In this document: positions 15,277-15,653 of the stretch, piece by piece
Layout of the letters: every line of letters starts with the position of its first letter
Position numbering within the stretch: position 1 is the first letter of the stretch
NCBI GenBank assembly: GCA_965370955.1
Contig: CBDUWP010000032.1
Coordinates: forward strand, 1-15,653
Length of the DNA: 15,653 nucleotides
Source: CBDUWP01 sp965370955
GTDB lineage: Bacteria > Planctomycetota > Phycisphaerae > Sedimentisphaerales > Anaerobacaceae
Direction: 5' to 3'
The notes under the pieces: generated by a model
What the model was told of the DNA's origin: nothing
The model's input: only the letters and a program-made list of their open reading frames with translations
Database searches by the model: none
Position numbers and translations under genes: made by a program

Positions 15277-15653
15277 ATGGCATTAAACAGAGTAGTAGGG
15301 TCAGATTCGCTTAGTCCAGAAGAAGAAAACTTTAGCTTGTCGCTAAGGCCAAAAACTCTCGATCTCTATGTCGGTCAAACCCGACTCAAAGAAAAATTGT
15401 TGATAGCTATTACTGCCGCTAAACAGCGAAATGAGCCGCTTGAACATATATTATTTCATGGCCCTCCGGGCTTGGGTAAGACCACTTTAGCTAATATCGT
15501 GGCTGGCGAAATGGGAGCGAAAATGCGATGCTCGTCAGGGCCGGCTATGAGTAAAGCAGGTGACATCATGGGGCTGCTTAGCAATATTTCTACAGGAGAC
15601 ATCTTGTTCATAGACGAAATGCACACCCTTATCGGAGCGGGCGCCGCCGAGGG
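15277..15653 (+). CDS. ruvB: Holliday junction helicase RuvB, 5' part, with a Clp-like sequence at the window end
   Basis: From ATG 15277 the first 114 codons are a normal RuvB: an N-terminal LRPKTLDLYVGQ block, Walker A GPPGLGKTT (about 65-73), the SSGPAMSKAGDIMGLL stretch and Walker B ILFIDE (109-114). A real RuvB continues with a pattern like IHRLxxxxEExLYPAMED. Here the frame instead reads MHTLIGAGAAEG, which is the sequence after Walker B in ClpB/ClpC/ClpA proteins. The final 35 bases are 25/35 G+C, unlike the rest of the gene. I therefore regard only 15277 to about 15620 as reliable ruvB. The rest is probably a chimeric contig end. The gene closes the ruvCAB set and starts 9 nt after ruvA. 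Confidence 0.8.
   Translation, partial: MALNRVVGSDSLSPEEENFSLSLRPKTLDLYVGQTRLKEKLLIAITAAKQRNEPLEHILFHGPPGLGKTTLANIVAGEMGAKMRCSSGPAMSKAGDIMGLLSNISTGDILFIDEMHTLIGAGAAE

Overview
The window is a moderately AT-rich bacterial segment. It is mostly housekeeping genes, with one phage-type gene cut by the left edge and a ruvB gene cut by the right edge. The organism is bacterial: FtsB-like, PilZ, IspF (MEP pathway) and RuvABC proteins are present. I lean towards Planctomycetota. The main reason is the RuvA, which carries an extra Gly/Pro-rich segment ending in a PRLVGF motif where Escherichia coli has its short acidic pin; I remember this shape from planctomycetes. That is recollection, not a search, and should be held loosely.

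Layout. Bases 1-917 (-) encode the N-terminal two thirds or so of an SPP1 gp6-like phage portal protein, preceded by a non-coding stretch with an 11-bp direct repeat. Next on the same strand comes enolase, with a small two-helix FtsB/DivIC-like membrane protein overlapping its 3' end. A 440-bp divergent region follows. It holds a strong orphan rho-independent terminator that may end a small RNA or attenuate the next genes. Then come psd and pssA (+), which together make phosphatidylethanolamine. A YcgR-type PilZ protein (-) follows, with its own strand-specific terminator. A divergent 439-aa membrane-anchored protein of unknown function (+) may be read from a leaderless mRNA. It meets tail to tail, with two bases between stops, a ferredoxin-dependent 2-oxoacid oxidoreductase operon (-): a two-cluster ferredoxin subunit, the alpha subunit, and a fused beta-gamma subunit. 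Finally a tight seven-gene run (+) reads hisC, hisB, ispF, cysS, ruvC, ruvA, ruvB, with spacings from a 4-base overlap to 22 bases.

The most striking observation is at the right edge. The last gene is a clean RuvB up to its Walker B motif. It then continues in the same frame as the Walker B region of a Clp/Hsp100 ATPase, and base composition jumps to about 71% G+C at that point. This is best read as a chimeric contig end joined inside a motif the two ATPase families share. A real RuvB-Clp fusion is the less likely alternative. Other points of interest are the portal gene without an adjacent terminase, the orphan terminator preceded by an anti-Shine-Dalgarno-like stretch, the beta-gamma fusion, the eno-ftsB-like pairing, and the unknown protein with its operator-like promoter. 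I did not find a convincing new multi-gene system.
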